A stretch of 6,458 nucleotides of DNA. It comes from Rhodospirillales bacterium. GTDB taxonomy: Bacteria > Pseudomonadota > Alphaproteobacteria > Reyranellales > Reyranellaceae. The notes beneath the pieces were generated by a model. It had not been told where the DNA came from. It was given only the letters and a program-made list of their open reading frames with translations, and made no database searches. The stretch covers positions 1 to 6,458 of the forward strand of contig JABMNB010000732.1 in NCBI GenBank assembly GCA_013205335.1. The letters run 5' to 3'. This document shows, one piece after another, positions 1 to 6,350 of the stretch (position 1 is the stretch's first letter; every line of letters begins with the position of its first letter). The position numbers were made by a program, and so were the translations under genes.

Positions 1-486
1 GGCGTCTGGCTGCTGGCGAGCGTCGACAAGAACACGATCGTGACGTCGGTGTCGGCGGTGATCGTGGCCTTCGTTCTCCTGATGTGGACGGGATGGAAAT
101 ACACCGGGCGCCGCTCGACGCTGGCGACGGTAATCGTGGGCGGCATCTCGGGCGCCATGATGGCCACGACAAGTGTCGGCGGGCCGCCGGTGCTGCTCTA
201 TCTGCTTTCGGGCAACGATCCGCCGCAGGTCAACCGCGCCAACATCGTCACCTATTACTTCCTGACGCAGTTCCTGCTGATCGTGATCGTGCTGGCGACG
301 GGCGTAGCGGGTGTTGACGCGCTGGTGCGCGCCGGCGTGCTGTTTCCGGTCATGGTGCTGGGTGCCTGGGCAGGCGGGCGGCTGTTCCACGGGCTCGCCA
401 GCGAGCGGCTCTACCGCAACGTGGCCCTGACGATCCTGTTCATGACAGGCCTGTTCGGCCTCTTGAGGAACTGGCTGGTGGCCTGA
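1..486 (+). CDS. TauE/SafE (TSUP) family membrane protein, C-terminal part (5' truncated by window edge)
   Basis: The frame is open from base 1 to the TGA at 484-486 and gives 161 residues with no start of its own. The GTG at 40 is internal, because reading runs through it from upstream. The protein is strongly hydrophobic with about five membrane segments (roughly residues 14-30, 40-58, 78-102, 108-125 and 138-157). After the second comes a small-residue stretch ending in TTSVGGPP (residues 56-63), then a polar loop with NDPPQVNRAN. A glycine-rich segment ending in GGPP followed by a hydrophobic helix is the hallmark of the sulfite exporter TauE/SafE family (about 250 residues, 7-8 helices), so roughly the first 90 residues are missing. 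Characterised family members move sulfite, sulfoacetate or other organic anions across the inner membrane; the substrate here is unknown. The next gene starts 36 bases downstream on the same strand, so co-transcription is possible. Confidence 0.85.
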   Translation, partial: GVWLLASVDKNTIVTSVSAVIVAFVLLMWTGWKYTGRRSTLATVIVGGISGAMMATTSVGGPPVLLYLLSGNDPPQVNRANIVTYYFLTQFLLIVIVLATGVAGVDALVRAGVLFPVMVLGAWAGGRLFHGLASERLYRNVALTILFMTGLFGLLRNWLVA

Positions 487-497
487 GAGACGGTGTA

Positions 498-510
498 GGA
501 TGCGGCATCC
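498..510. repeat. 13-bp dyad GGATGC-G-GCATCC just before a start codon
   Basis: The arms 498-503 and 505-510 are perfect inverted repeats around a single central G. The dyad lies 12 bases upstream of the chosen start (523) of the small exported protein and 11 bases after the TSUP stop codon. It could be a small operator or a weak RNA hairpin near the ribosome binding site. Six-base arms arise by chance in GC-rich DNA, so the functional reading is weak. Confidence 0.2.
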
Positions 511-512
511 AT

Positions 513-516
513 GGAG
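513..516 (+). promoter_or_regulatory. Ribosome binding site that decides the start at 523
   Basis: GGAG lies 6 bases before the ATG at 523, which is good Shine-Dalgarno spacing. The alternative in-frame ATG at 511 overlaps this motif and has only an AGGA at 497-500, 10 bases upstream. Starting at 523 also gives a cleaner signal peptide beginning Met-Arg-Ile-Ile. Confidence 0.5.
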
Positions 517-522
517 ATTTGC

Positions 523-813
523 ATGCGTATCATCGCCGCCGGATTTGCCGCCCTTGTTCTGACCCTCGGCTTTTCGTCCGCCTCCCGCGCCGACGAACTC
601 CTGCAGGAGTGCATGGTCACGGCCTCCGAAAAGATGTGCCAATGCATCATCGCGCGCATTCCGGCGGACCAGCGCGCCAATGCCATCCTGGGTCTGCGCA
701 AGTCGAACAAGTCGGTGAGCGCGTCCGGCAACCTGCTCAATCCGTCGAATCTCTCGCCGCAGGAGATGCAGGGCCTGAATGCCGTCGTCGCGGCACAGGC
801 CTACTGCATGTAG
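523..813 (+). CDS. Small exported four-cysteine protein of unknown function
   Basis: The protein has 96 residues from ATG 523, or 100 from the in-frame ATG at 511. The first 23 residues look like a Sec signal peptide: a positive Arg2, a hydrophobic core AAGFAALVLTLGF and a probable cleavage site after SASRA at residue 23, leaving a periplasmic mature protein of about 73 residues. There is no lipobox cysteine. The mature part has four cysteines (C30, C39, C41, C95), an even number that could make two disulfides, with a C-x-C pair in EKMCQC. It looks mostly helical, with a Ser/Asn-rich linker at about residues 61-78. I recognise no enzyme motif or named family. It sits between a TSUP transporter gene and an ABC importer operon, and neither reveals its job. 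Codon choice matches its neighbours, and the even, well-placed cysteines and signal peptide support a real gene. Confidence 0.75.
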   Translation: MRIIAAGFAALVLTLGFSSASRADELLQECMVTASEKMCQCIIARIPADQRANAILGLRKSNKSVSASGNLLNPSNLSPQEMQGLNAVVAAQAYCM

Positions 814-835
814 CGGAGGGCTTGAGTCCCTCCGC
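813..835 (+). terminator. Hairpin at the stop codon of the small exported protein, possible terminator
   Basis: GCGGAGGG (813-820) and CCCTCCGC (828-835) form a perfect 8-bp GC-rich stem with a 7-base loop. The stem starts on the last base of the TAG stop codon. It is not followed by a run of T, so it is not a textbook intrinsic terminator; it could stabilise the 3' end of the message or act with Rho. It separates the upstream genes from the ABC operon. Confidence 0.45.
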
Positions 836-844
836 AATCCACTA

Positions 845-861
845 GGCGGCTGGCCAGCGCC
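845..861. repeat. Interrupted palindrome upstream of the ABC operon
   Basis: GCTGGCCAGC at 849-858 is a perfect 10-bp palindrome. With one unpaired G at 848 the symmetry extends to GGC (845-847) against GCC (859-861). It lies about 60 bases upstream of the binding-protein start, where a regulator could bind, and could also fold as an RNA hairpin in a leader. No convincing -35/-10 pair was found around it, so this is only a candidate operator. Confidence 0.2.
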
Positions 862-911
862 GCGTTATCTTCCCACCCATAGAGTTGATGCCGGTTAACG
901 GCGCGATCCCT

Positions 912-917
912 GGGAGG
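912..917 (+). promoter_or_regulatory. Strong ribosome binding site of the substrate-binding protein
   Basis: GGGAGG lies 5 bases before the ATG at 923. It is nearly a full anti-16S match and fixes this start. It is stronger than the sites before the permease and first ATPase genes, in keeping with the high level usually needed for the periplasmic component. Confidence 0.7.
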
Positions 918-922
918 GCCTG

Positions 923-2470
923 ATGGCACTGTTATCTCGCAGATTTGGTCTGGCGGCGGCGTTTGGCGCCGGTCTCGTTGCAAGCTTGGCAGCTCCGGTG
1001 TTCGCGCAGGCTCCAGCCGCGGCGCCGGTGCGCGGTGGCGCGCTGACGATCGGGGTCGAGAGCGACTTCGAAGGCTTCGACCCGGTTCGTGCCGGCGTCT
1101 ACTCCAATTCGACGGTGACGGCGGCTTCGCTGTTCTACGAGACGCTGATGCGTCTCGACGACAAGGGCAACCTGCTGCCCGCGCTGGCCCTGTCGATGAC
1201 GGCCAACGAGGATGGCAGCGTCTGGACGGCCAAGATCCGGCCGAACGTGAAGTTCCACGACGGCTCGGCCTTCACGGCCCAGTCGGTCGCAGATCATTTC
1301 AACCGCCTGCTCGATCCGGCCAGCCGTTTCGCCGGCCGCGCCTATCTCGCCATCGAGAAGGTCGAGGCGCCGGACGAGCTGACCGCGGTCTTCAAGATGC
1401 GCGGCCCCAACGCGGCGCTGCCCCGGACGCTGGCACAGCCCACCGTCACGACGCTGATCATTTCGGTCAAGGCCGCCCAGGAAAAGGGCGCCGACTACAA
1501 TCGCAATCCCGTCGGCACCGGCCCGTTCGTCTTCAAGGAATGGCGTGCGGCCGACCGGCTGATTGCCGAGCGCAACCCCAACTATTGGGACAAGGACAAG
1601 CCCTATCTCGACCGTGTGACCGTGCGCCCGTTGCCGGATTCCGATGCCCGCTACGCCAGCCTTGTGAAGGGCGACGTGCAGGTGATCTGGGAGGATCGCG
1701 CCGAGAACATCGTCAAGGCGAAGAAGGACAAGAACCTGGTCGTGCTGAACTGGGTTGGCAGCGGCGCGCTGGTCATTCCGCTCAACACCCAGCGCGAGCC
1801 GCTGAACGACAAGCGTGTCCGACAGGCTGTTTCGATGGCGTTGAACCGCAAGGCCAATGCCGCCGTGCTGACACAGGGACTTCGTCCCGTCCACGACGAC
1901 CCGTATGGGCCGAGCTCGGGCATCGACTGCAAGGACAACGGGGCGCTGAAGTATGATCCGGAAGCTGCGCGCAAGCTGATCGCCGACTACGGCAAGCCCG
2001 TGAAGCTCACCATGACGGTCACCGCCACGCCGCGCGGCCGCGAGGGTGCACAGGTCTTCCAGGCCGACATGAAGAAGGCCGGCATCGAGGTCGAGATCAA
2101 GCCGGTCGACCAGACCCAGCTCGTGAAGGAGGCGTTGTCTCGCGACTTCCAGGTCACCGGCTGGCGCATCATCGACCTGGCCGACGTCGATCCGCAGATG
2201 TTCGCCAACTTCCATTCGAAGAGCCCGATCAACTTCTCGGGCTACAACAATGCCGAAGTCGACCGGCTGCTGCTGGTCGGCCGCACCAGCCTCGACGAGA
2301 ACAAGCGCAAGGCTGCTTACTGCGAGCTGATCAAGATCCTGAACGACGACGCTGTGTGGCTGTGGAGCGGCAGCAACACCGACTTCGCCATTACCCGCGC
2401 CAACGTGCGGGGCATTCCCGGGCTGCGCGGCGGGGCCGTGCAGGTCGAGAGCGCCTGGTTCGCCAAGTAG
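923..2470 (+). CDS. ABC transporter periplasmic substrate-binding protein, family 5 (SBP_bac_5, DppA/OppA type)
   Basis: This 515-residue protein is the usual length for the peptide/nickel-type binding proteins. Residues 1-28 form a signal peptide: LSRR near the start, an Ala/Leu/Gly core and a probable cut after PVFA, before Gln29. There is no lipobox, so the mature protein should be free in the periplasm. Domain I begins with GGALTIGVESDFEGFDP (38-54). Then come FYETLMRLDDKGNLLPALA (71-89) and FHDGSAFTAQSVADHFNRLL (111-130), both classic family blocks, and NPVGTGPFVFKEW (195-207). The region GWRIIDLADVDP (413-424) corresponds to the acidic ligand-pocket block of the family. Two cysteines remain in the mature chain (C336, C467) and might form a disulfide, as seen in some relatives. 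The protein would capture the solute and deliver it to the permeases encoded directly downstream. The substrate cannot be assigned: family members bind dipeptides, oligopeptides, glutathione, nickel chelates and other solutes. Confidence 0.95.
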   Translation: MALLSRRFGLAAAFGAGLVASLAAPVFAQAPAAAPVRGGALTIGVESDFEGFDPVRAGVYSNSTVTAASLFYETLMRLDDKGNLLPALALSMTANEDGSVWTAKIRPNVKFHDGSAFTAQSVADHFNRLLDPASRFAGRAYLAIEKVEAPDELTAVFKMRGPNAALPRTLAQPTVTTLIISVKAAQEKGADYNRNPVGTGPFVFKEWRAADRLIAERNPNYWDKDKPYLDRVTVRPLPDSDARYASLVKGDVQVIWEDRAENIVKAKKDKNLVVLNWVGSGALVIPLNTQREPLNDKRVRQAVSMALNRKANAAVLTQGLRPVHDDPYGPSSGIDCKDNGALKYDPEAARKLIADYGKPVKLTMTVTATPRGREGAQVFQADMKKAGIEVEIKPVDQTQLVKEALSRDFQVTGWRIIDLADVDPQMFANFHSKSPINFSGYNNAEVDRLLLVGRTSLDENKRKAAYCELIKILNDDAVWLWSGSNTDFAITRANVRGIPGLRGGAVQVESAWFAK

Positions 2471-2505
2471 AAGCGGTTCTGTCCGGAATAGCATAGGCGT
2501 TTCCC

Positions 2506-3459
2506 GTGCCGTGGCTCGCGCGCCAGGTGGTGCGACTGGTGGTCGTGCTGCTCTGCGTGACCCTGCTCACCTTTTTCATTGTGAACATCCTCCCGGGTGA
2601 CGTGGCGATCGTGATCCTGGGGACGCTCGCCACGCCGGAGGACATTGCGGGCCTGCGCGCCGACCTCGGCCTCGACCGGCCGATGCTGGTGCGATACGTG
2701 GACTGGCTGGGCTCGGCTCTGTCGGGCGATCTCGGCAGATCCTACCGCAGCGGAGAGCCGGTGGCGCAGGCGATCCTGGACCGGCTGCCGGTGTCGCTGC
2801 AGCTCATGGTGATGGCGCAGATCATCGCGCTGGGCATCTCGATCCCGGTGGCGCTGCTCTCGGTGCGCAAGCCGGGTGGGTTGTTCGACCGGCTCTCGGC
2901 CTCGGCCGCCTTCGGTTTCCTGGCGATGCCCAATTTCATGCTTGGCATCGTGCTGATCTATCTGTTCTCGGTGACCTTCGACCTGCTGCCGGCAACCGGC
3001 TTCACGCCGATGTCGGAAGGCCTGTGGGACAATTTCGAATCAATGATCCTGCCATCGCTGACGCTCGGCCTGATCGAGTGGACGGTGCTGATGCGCGTGC
3101 TGCGCTCTGACCTTCTGACCACGCTCAAGGAGGATTTCATCCTGCTGGCCCGCGCCAAGGGCCTGCCGCCGTGGCGGGTGCTGCTGCAGCACGCGTTGCG
3201 CCCCTCGTCGTTCACGCTGATTACCATCCTGGGCCTCAACATCGGCGGGCTGATCGGCGGTGCGGTGATCGTCGAACAGATATTCGCCCTGCCCGGGGTC
3301 GGCCGCCTGCTGCTGGGCGGCATCTTCAACCGCGACCTGATCCTCGTACAGGGCACGGTGTCGTTCATCGCGGTGGGCTTCGTGGTCATCAACTTCCTGG
3401 TCGACATGCTCTACGCCGTGCTCGACCCGAGGGTGCGTCATGTCCGCTTCCGCAGCTAA
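2506..3459 (+). CDS. ABC transporter permease, DppB/OppB family
   Basis: This 317-residue inner-membrane protein is close to the normal size for DppB-type permeases. The N-terminus (ARQVVRLVVVLLCVTLLTFF) is the first helix, followed by the family-typical periplasmic loop with LPGD (29-32), LRADLGLDRP (50-59) and GDLGRSY (74-80). Further helices lie near 98-120, 131-155, 180-198, 238-258 and 283-305. The cytoplasmic EAA loop that docks the ATPases is at about 208-232 (ARAKGLPPWRVLLQHALRP). The segment EQIFALPGVGRLL (257-269) and the terminal LDPRVR are also diagnostic. GTG 2506 is chosen because the first helix begins at once and the gap to the binding-protein stop is 35 bases. The ribosome site is weak (AGG at 2494-2496), so expression may depend partly on upstream translation. 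It would form the substrate channel with the next gene product. The name is at family level only. Confidence 0.94.
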   Translation: MPWLARQVVRLVVVLLCVTLLTFFIVNILPGDVAIVILGTLATPEDIAGLRADLGLDRPMLVRYVDWLGSALSGDLGRSYRSGEPVAQAILDRLPVSLQLMVMAQIIALGISIPVALLSVRKPGGLFDRLSASAAFGFLAMPNFMLGIVLIYLFSVTFDLLPATGFTPMSEGLWDNFESMILPSLTLGLIEWTVLMRVLRSDLLTTLKEDFILLARAKGLPPWRVLLQHALRPSSFTLITILGLNIGGLIGGAVIVEQIFALPGVGRLLLGGIFNRDLILVQGTVSFIAVGFVVINFLVDMLYAVLDPRVRHVRFRS

Positions 3460-4303
3460 GACCGTCGTCATCGCCGCCACCCGGCCGCGGCGCCGCTGGC
3501 ACTGGGCGCTCGCTTTGCCGCTGGGCTGGATTATGCTCGTGGTCTTCCTGGCGATCACCGCGGACTGGATCGGGCTGCCCGATCCGTCGGCGCAGGAACT
3601 GATCCTGCGCCGCCAGCCGCCGTCGGCCGAATATCTGCTGGGCACCGACAATCTCGGGCGCGACATGCTCTCGCGCGTGATCTACGGCGCCCGCACCTCG
3701 CTGATCGTCGGTATCTGCGCGCCGTTCTTCGGCTTCCTGATCGGGGGCGCGATCGGCATGAGCGCGGGCTATTTTCGCGGCAAGGTCGACCTGCTGGCGG
3801 TCGGCTTCATCGACATCCTGCTGGCCTTCCCGTCGCTGGTGCTGGCGCTCACCTTCACCGCCTATCTCGGACAGAGCCTGTTCAACGTCACCCTGGCGCT
3901 CGGCATCCTGTCGATCCCCGCCGCCGCCCGGGTGTCGCGAGCCAACACGCTGGCCTGGGCCAACCGCGACTTCGTGCTGGCCGCCCGCACCATTGGCGCC
4001 AGCAACTGGCGCATCGTGACGCGTGAAATCCTGCCCAATCTCCTGCCGCCCATGTTCGCCTTCTGGCTGGTCGCGATCAGCGTGATCATCGTTGCCGAAG
4101 GCGCGCTCTCCTTTCTGGGTCTCGGCATCCCGGCGCCGCAGCCGAGCTGGGGCGGCATGATCGCCGACGGGCGCGAGGCGCTCGATGTAGCGCCGCACAC
4201 GGCGCTGATCCCCGCGGCGGTGATGTTCGCCACCGTGCTGTCGCTCAACTTCCTGGGGGACATGGTGCGCAACATGGTCGATCCACGCAGGTCGGCGCTG
4301 TGA
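3440..4303 (+). CDS. ABC transporter permease, DppC/OppC family
   Basis: This 287-residue inner-membrane protein pairs with the DppB-type permease. A basic cytoplasmic N-tail (RPRRRWHW, 15-22) precedes helix 1 (about 24-44). Then comes the DppC/OppC block LGTDNLGRDMLSRVIYGART (67-86), which sits just before helix 2. The EAA loop is at about 176-200 (RDFVLAARTIGASNWRIVTREILPN), and FLGLGIPAPQPSWGGMI (225-241) is a strong family marker. The C-terminus (NFLGDMVRNMVDPR, 270-283) is also typical. The start at ATG 3440 has GAGGG at 3429-3433 with 6 bases spacing. The gene overlaps the previous one by 20 bases, which suggests translational coupling and a fixed ratio of the two permeases. Nothing looks broken. 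The substrate follows the binding protein and is not known. Confidence 0.95.
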   Translation: MSASAAKTVVIAATRPRRRWHWALALPLGWIMLVVFLAITADWIGLPDPSAQELILRRQPPSAEYLLGTDNLGRDMLSRVIYGARTSLIVGICAPFFGFLIGGAIGMSAGYFRGKVDLLAVGFIDILLAFPSLVLALTFTAYLGQSLFNVTLALGILSIPAAARVSRANTLAWANRDFVLAARTIGASNWRIVTREILPNLLPPMFAFWLVAISVIIVAEGALSFLGLGIPAPQPSWGGMIADGREALDVAPHTALIPAAVMFATVLSLNFLGDMVRNMVDPRRSAL

Positions 4304-5310
4304 GCGGCCAGCCAATGCCCCAAGAACCGCTCCTGTCGGTGCGCGGCGCGCAGGTGAGCTTCTCCACGGCACGCGGGCCGTTGCGCGCGGTCGATGGCGT
4401 GTCGTTCGACCTGCGCGAGGGCCGGACGCTGGGCATCGTGGGCGAATCCGGATCGGGCAAGTCGGTGCTGGTGCGCTCGCTGATCGGGCTGGTGGGCGCG
4501 AGCTCGGGCGCGGAGGTGGCGGGCCGGGTGCTGTTCGAGGGCCGCGATCTTCGGGCGCTGTCGCCCCGGGAGTTCCGCGGCGTGCTGGGCAGTGAGATCG
4601 GCATCGTGTTCCAGGATCCGATGACCTCGCTCAACCCGGTGATGAAGATCGGCCGCCAGATCGGCGAGGGCCTGCGCCTGAACCGCGGTCTGGATGCCAA
4701 GGCCGCCGCCCGTCGCGCCGTCGAGCTGCTGGGCGAGGTCGGCATTCCCGAGGCGGAGCGCCGAGCGATGCAGTATCCGCACGAACTGTCGGGCGGCATG
4801 CGGCAGCGCGTGGCCATCGCCATCGCGATCGCCTGCGCGCCCAAGCTCCTGATCGCCGACGAGCCGACCACGGCGCTCGACGTCACCGTGCAGCGCCAGA
4901 TCCTCGACCTGCTGCAGGGCGAGCAGCGCCAGCGCGGCATGGCGATGATCCTGATCACCCACGATCTCGGCGTGGCGGCCGGTCGGGCCGACGACATCAT
5001 GGTTATGTATGCCGGCCGCGCGGTGGAAACGGCGGCGACGCGCGACATCTTCAGGTCACCGCGCATGCCCTACACCGAGGCGCTGCTGCGCTCGCTGCCG
5101 CGGCTCTCCGATCCCACGCACACCCGGCTCAGTGCCATTCCTGGCCGGCCGCCCGACCTTGCGCGGCGCAGCGGCGGCTGCGCCTTCGCACCGCGCTGCC
5201 TCTATCGCACGGAGCATTGCGATGACGAGCAGCCGATGCTGACGACGGACGGCGCGCGCGGCTATACCTGCTTCCATCCGCGGGGCGTTGCGCCGGGAGG
5301 GCAAGCGTGA
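4300..5310 (+). CDS. ABC transporter ATP-binding protein, DppD/OppD family
   Basis: This 336-residue cytoplasmic ATPase has every nucleotide-binding motif intact: Walker A GESGSGKS (48-55, Lys54), Q-loop Gln105 in VFQDPMTSLNP, ABC signature LSGGMRQR (163-170), Walker B LLIADE (183-188, catalytic Glu188), D-loop TALD (191-194) and switch His221 (ITHDL). After the ATPase core comes the oligopeptide/dipeptide C-terminal domain, containing PGRPPDL (281-287) and cysteines C294, C300, C307 and C324 in a C-x5-C-x6-C-x16-C pattern; related importers have been reported to hold an iron-sulfur cluster there. GTG 4300 overlaps the upstream TGA by 4 bases (GTGA). An in-frame ATG at 4315 would shorten it by five residues and is a real alternative, since neither start has a strong ribosome site. 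LSGGMRQR is the DppD/OppD form of the signature and separates this subunit from its partner. Confidence 0.95.
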   Translation: MSGQPMPQEPLLSVRGAQVSFSTARGPLRAVDGVSFDLREGRTLGIVGESGSGKSVLVRSLIGLVGASSGAEVAGRVLFEGRDLRALSPREFRGVLGSEIGIVFQDPMTSLNPVMKIGRQIGEGLRLNRGLDAKAAARRAVELLGEVGIPEAERRAMQYPHELSGGMRQRVAIAIAIACAPKLLIADEPTTALDVTVQRQILDLLQGEQRQRGMAMILITHDLGVAAGRADDIMVMYAGRAVETAATRDIFRSPRMPYTEALLRSLPRLSDPTHTRLSAIPGRPPDLARRSGGCAFAPRCLYRTEHCDDEQPMLTTDGARGYTCFHPRGVAPGGQA

Positions 5311-6266
5311 GCGATCTCCTCGCCATCCAGGGGCTTGTGGTCGAATACCCGGTGGGCGGCGGCCGCCACGTCCATGCCGTGAGCGACGTCACGCTCTCGG
5401 TGAAGGAGGGCGAGACGCTGGGCCTGGTCGGCGAATCGGGCTCGGGCAAGTCCTCGCTGGCACGCGCGCTGCTGCAGTTGCCGCCGCCCAAGGCCGGCGC
5501 CGTGCTGTTCGACGGCCAGGACCTCACGAAGATGCGCGGCCAGGCGCTGCGGGCCATGCGCCCGCGCCTGCAGATGATCTTCCAGGACCCGATCGCCTCG
5601 CTCAATCCGCGTCGCAAGGTCGCCGAGATCATTGCCGAACCGCTGATCGTGTCGGGCGTGTCCGACGGCGCCGAGCGGACCCGTCGCGTCCGCGCCGTCA
5701 TGGAGGCTGTCGGCCTCGATCCCGACCTCGTCTGGAACCGCCGGCCGCACGAATTCTCCGGCGGTCAGTGCCAGCGCATCGCGATCGCGCGCGCGCTCGT
5801 GCTCGAGCCCGACCTGATCGTGTGCGACGAGCCGGTATCGGCGCTCGACGTCTCGATCCGGGCACAAATCCTCAACCTGCTGGAGGACATGAAGGCGCGC
5901 TTCGGCCTCACGCTGCTTTTCATCGCGCACGATCTCGCGGTGGTGAAGTCGGTCTCGGACCGGGTCGCGGTCATGTATCTCGGCCGGCTCTGCGAGGTCG
6001 CCGACTCGGCCTCGCTGTTCGCCACGCCGGCGCACCCCTATACGGCGGCGCTGATGGCGGCGATCCCGGTGCCCGATCCCGACACCCCGCTGGGCGACAC
6101 CAAGCTCAAGCCGGGCGATCCGCCGTCGCCGCTCGATCCCCCTTCGGGCTGCCGGTTCCGCACACGCTGCCCGCATTCCCAGGCCCGCTGCACCGAAGAA
6201 GTGCCGCCGCTGCGTTCGATCGCGGCGGGCCGCGAAGTCGCCTGCCACTTCCCGCTGGTGGGCTGA
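5307..6266 (+). CDS. ABC transporter ATP-binding protein, DppF/OppF family
   Basis: This 319-residue cytoplasmic ATPase is the second half of the motor pair. Motifs seen are Walker A GESGSGKS (42-49, Lys48), Q-loop Gln93 in IFQDPIASLNPRR, signature FSGGQCQR (150-157), Walker B LIVCDE (170-175, Glu175), D-loop SALD (178-181) and switch His208 (IAHDL). FSGGQCQRI and CDEPVSALDVSI are the forms I expect in OppF/DppF rather than OppD/DppD, so the two ATPases are not simple duplicates. The C-terminal domain carries C282, C288, C295 and C313 (C-x5-C-x6-C-x17-C), the same layout as in the partner. GTG 5307 overlaps the previous TGA by 4 bases and has a strong GGGAGG at 5295-5300, 6 bases upstream, which makes this start secure. 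It is the last gene of the operon, with a hairpin 20 bases after the stop codon. Confidence 0.95.
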   Translation: MSDLLAIQGLVVEYPVGGGRHVHAVSDVTLSVKEGETLGLVGESGSGKSSLARALLQLPPPKAGAVLFDGQDLTKMRGQALRAMRPRLQMIFQDPIASLNPRRKVAEIIAEPLIVSGVSDGAERTRRVRAVMEAVGLDPDLVWNRRPHEFSGGQCQRIAIARALVLEPDLIVCDEPVSALDVSIRAQILNLLEDMKARFGLTLLFIAHDLAVVKSVSDRVAVMYLGRLCEVADSASLFATPAHPYTAALMAAIPVPDPDTPLGDTKLKPGDPPSPLDPPSGCRFRTRCPHSQARCTEEVPPLRSIAAGREVACHFPLVG

Positions 6267-6285
6267 CCCCTCTGGCCGAAACGAC

Positions 6286-6311
6286 AACGGCGCGCATTAC
6301 TGCGCGCCGTT
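6286..6311 (+). terminator. Operon-end hairpin, probable transcription terminator
   Basis: AACGGCGCGC (6286-6295) and GCGCGCCGTT (6302-6311) form a perfect 10-bp stem with the 6-base loop ATTACT. It begins 20 bases after the last stop codon of the ABC operon. The downstream side is only moderately T-rich (TTCGTCTCGTCG), so termination may be imperfect or need Rho, but position and stem strength fit a terminator. The stem is symmetric and could also act on transcripts arriving from the right. Confidence 0.65.
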
Positions 6312-6323
6312 CGTCTCGTCGAT

Positions 6324-6350
6324 TGGTCGGAGCGAGAGGATTGGAACCTG
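6324..6350 (-). other. tRNA-Pro 3'-end fragment, possible attachment-site remnant
   Basis: Read on the minus strand, these 27 bases resemble the T-arm plus acceptor 3' end of a bacterial proline tRNA: T-loop-like GGTTCCAATCC, then TCTCGCTCCG, discriminator A and an encoded CCA at 6326-6324. The terminal CCG-A-CCA, implying a C1-G72 pair, is characteristic of tRNA-Pro. The last 19 bases look unmodified. Further in, the T-loop reads TTCCAAT instead of TTCGAAT and the T-stem has a C-C mismatch. No matching 5' acceptor (CGGAGCG), D-arm or proline anticodon arm is found at tRNA distance upstream (toward higher coordinates), so this is not a working tRNA gene. Duplicated tRNA 3' ends are typical att sites of integrative elements. 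The comparison tRNA is from memory of the family, not from a search. Confidence 0.5.

Noticed and set aside
150..158. Start codon of the TSUP gene inside the window (GTG at 40 or a later ATG)
   Set aside because: The frame is open and hydrophobic back to base 1, and the family is about 90 residues longer than what is visible, so internal start codons are not real starts.
463..501. Promoter-like TTGAGG (463-468) and TAGGAT (496-501) before the small exported protein
   Set aside because: The spacing between the two hexamers is 27 bases, too long for a normal promoter, and the -35 candidate lies inside the TSUP coding sequence.
822..922. Possible sigma-70 promoter for the ABC operon (TTGAGT at 822, TTATCT at 865, TTGATG at 885)
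   Set aside because: No pair has acceptable -35/-10 spacing: 822 to 865 leaves 37 bases, and TTGATG at 885 has no -10-like hexamer about 17 bases on. A promoter probably exists but cannot be placed.
932..2494. Long minus-strand open frame (520 codons) opposite the substrate-binding protein gene
   Set aside because: Its translation is rich in Arg, Val, Leu, Gly, His and Gln with no recognisable domain, and it mirrors a strongly conserved coding gene. GC-rich genes with G/C-ending codons often leave the antisense frame open.
3389..4372. Minus-strand open frame opposite the second permease gene
   Set aside because: Its product is dominated by Arg, Gln, Asp, Glu and His runs, without membrane or enzyme motifs. 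It is an antisense shadow of a well-supported permease.
5262..6287. Minus-strand open frame opposite the second ATPase gene
   Set aside because: The composition is shadow-like (Arg/His/Ala/Gly-rich) and no known domain is visible. The + strand frame has every ABC ATPase motif.
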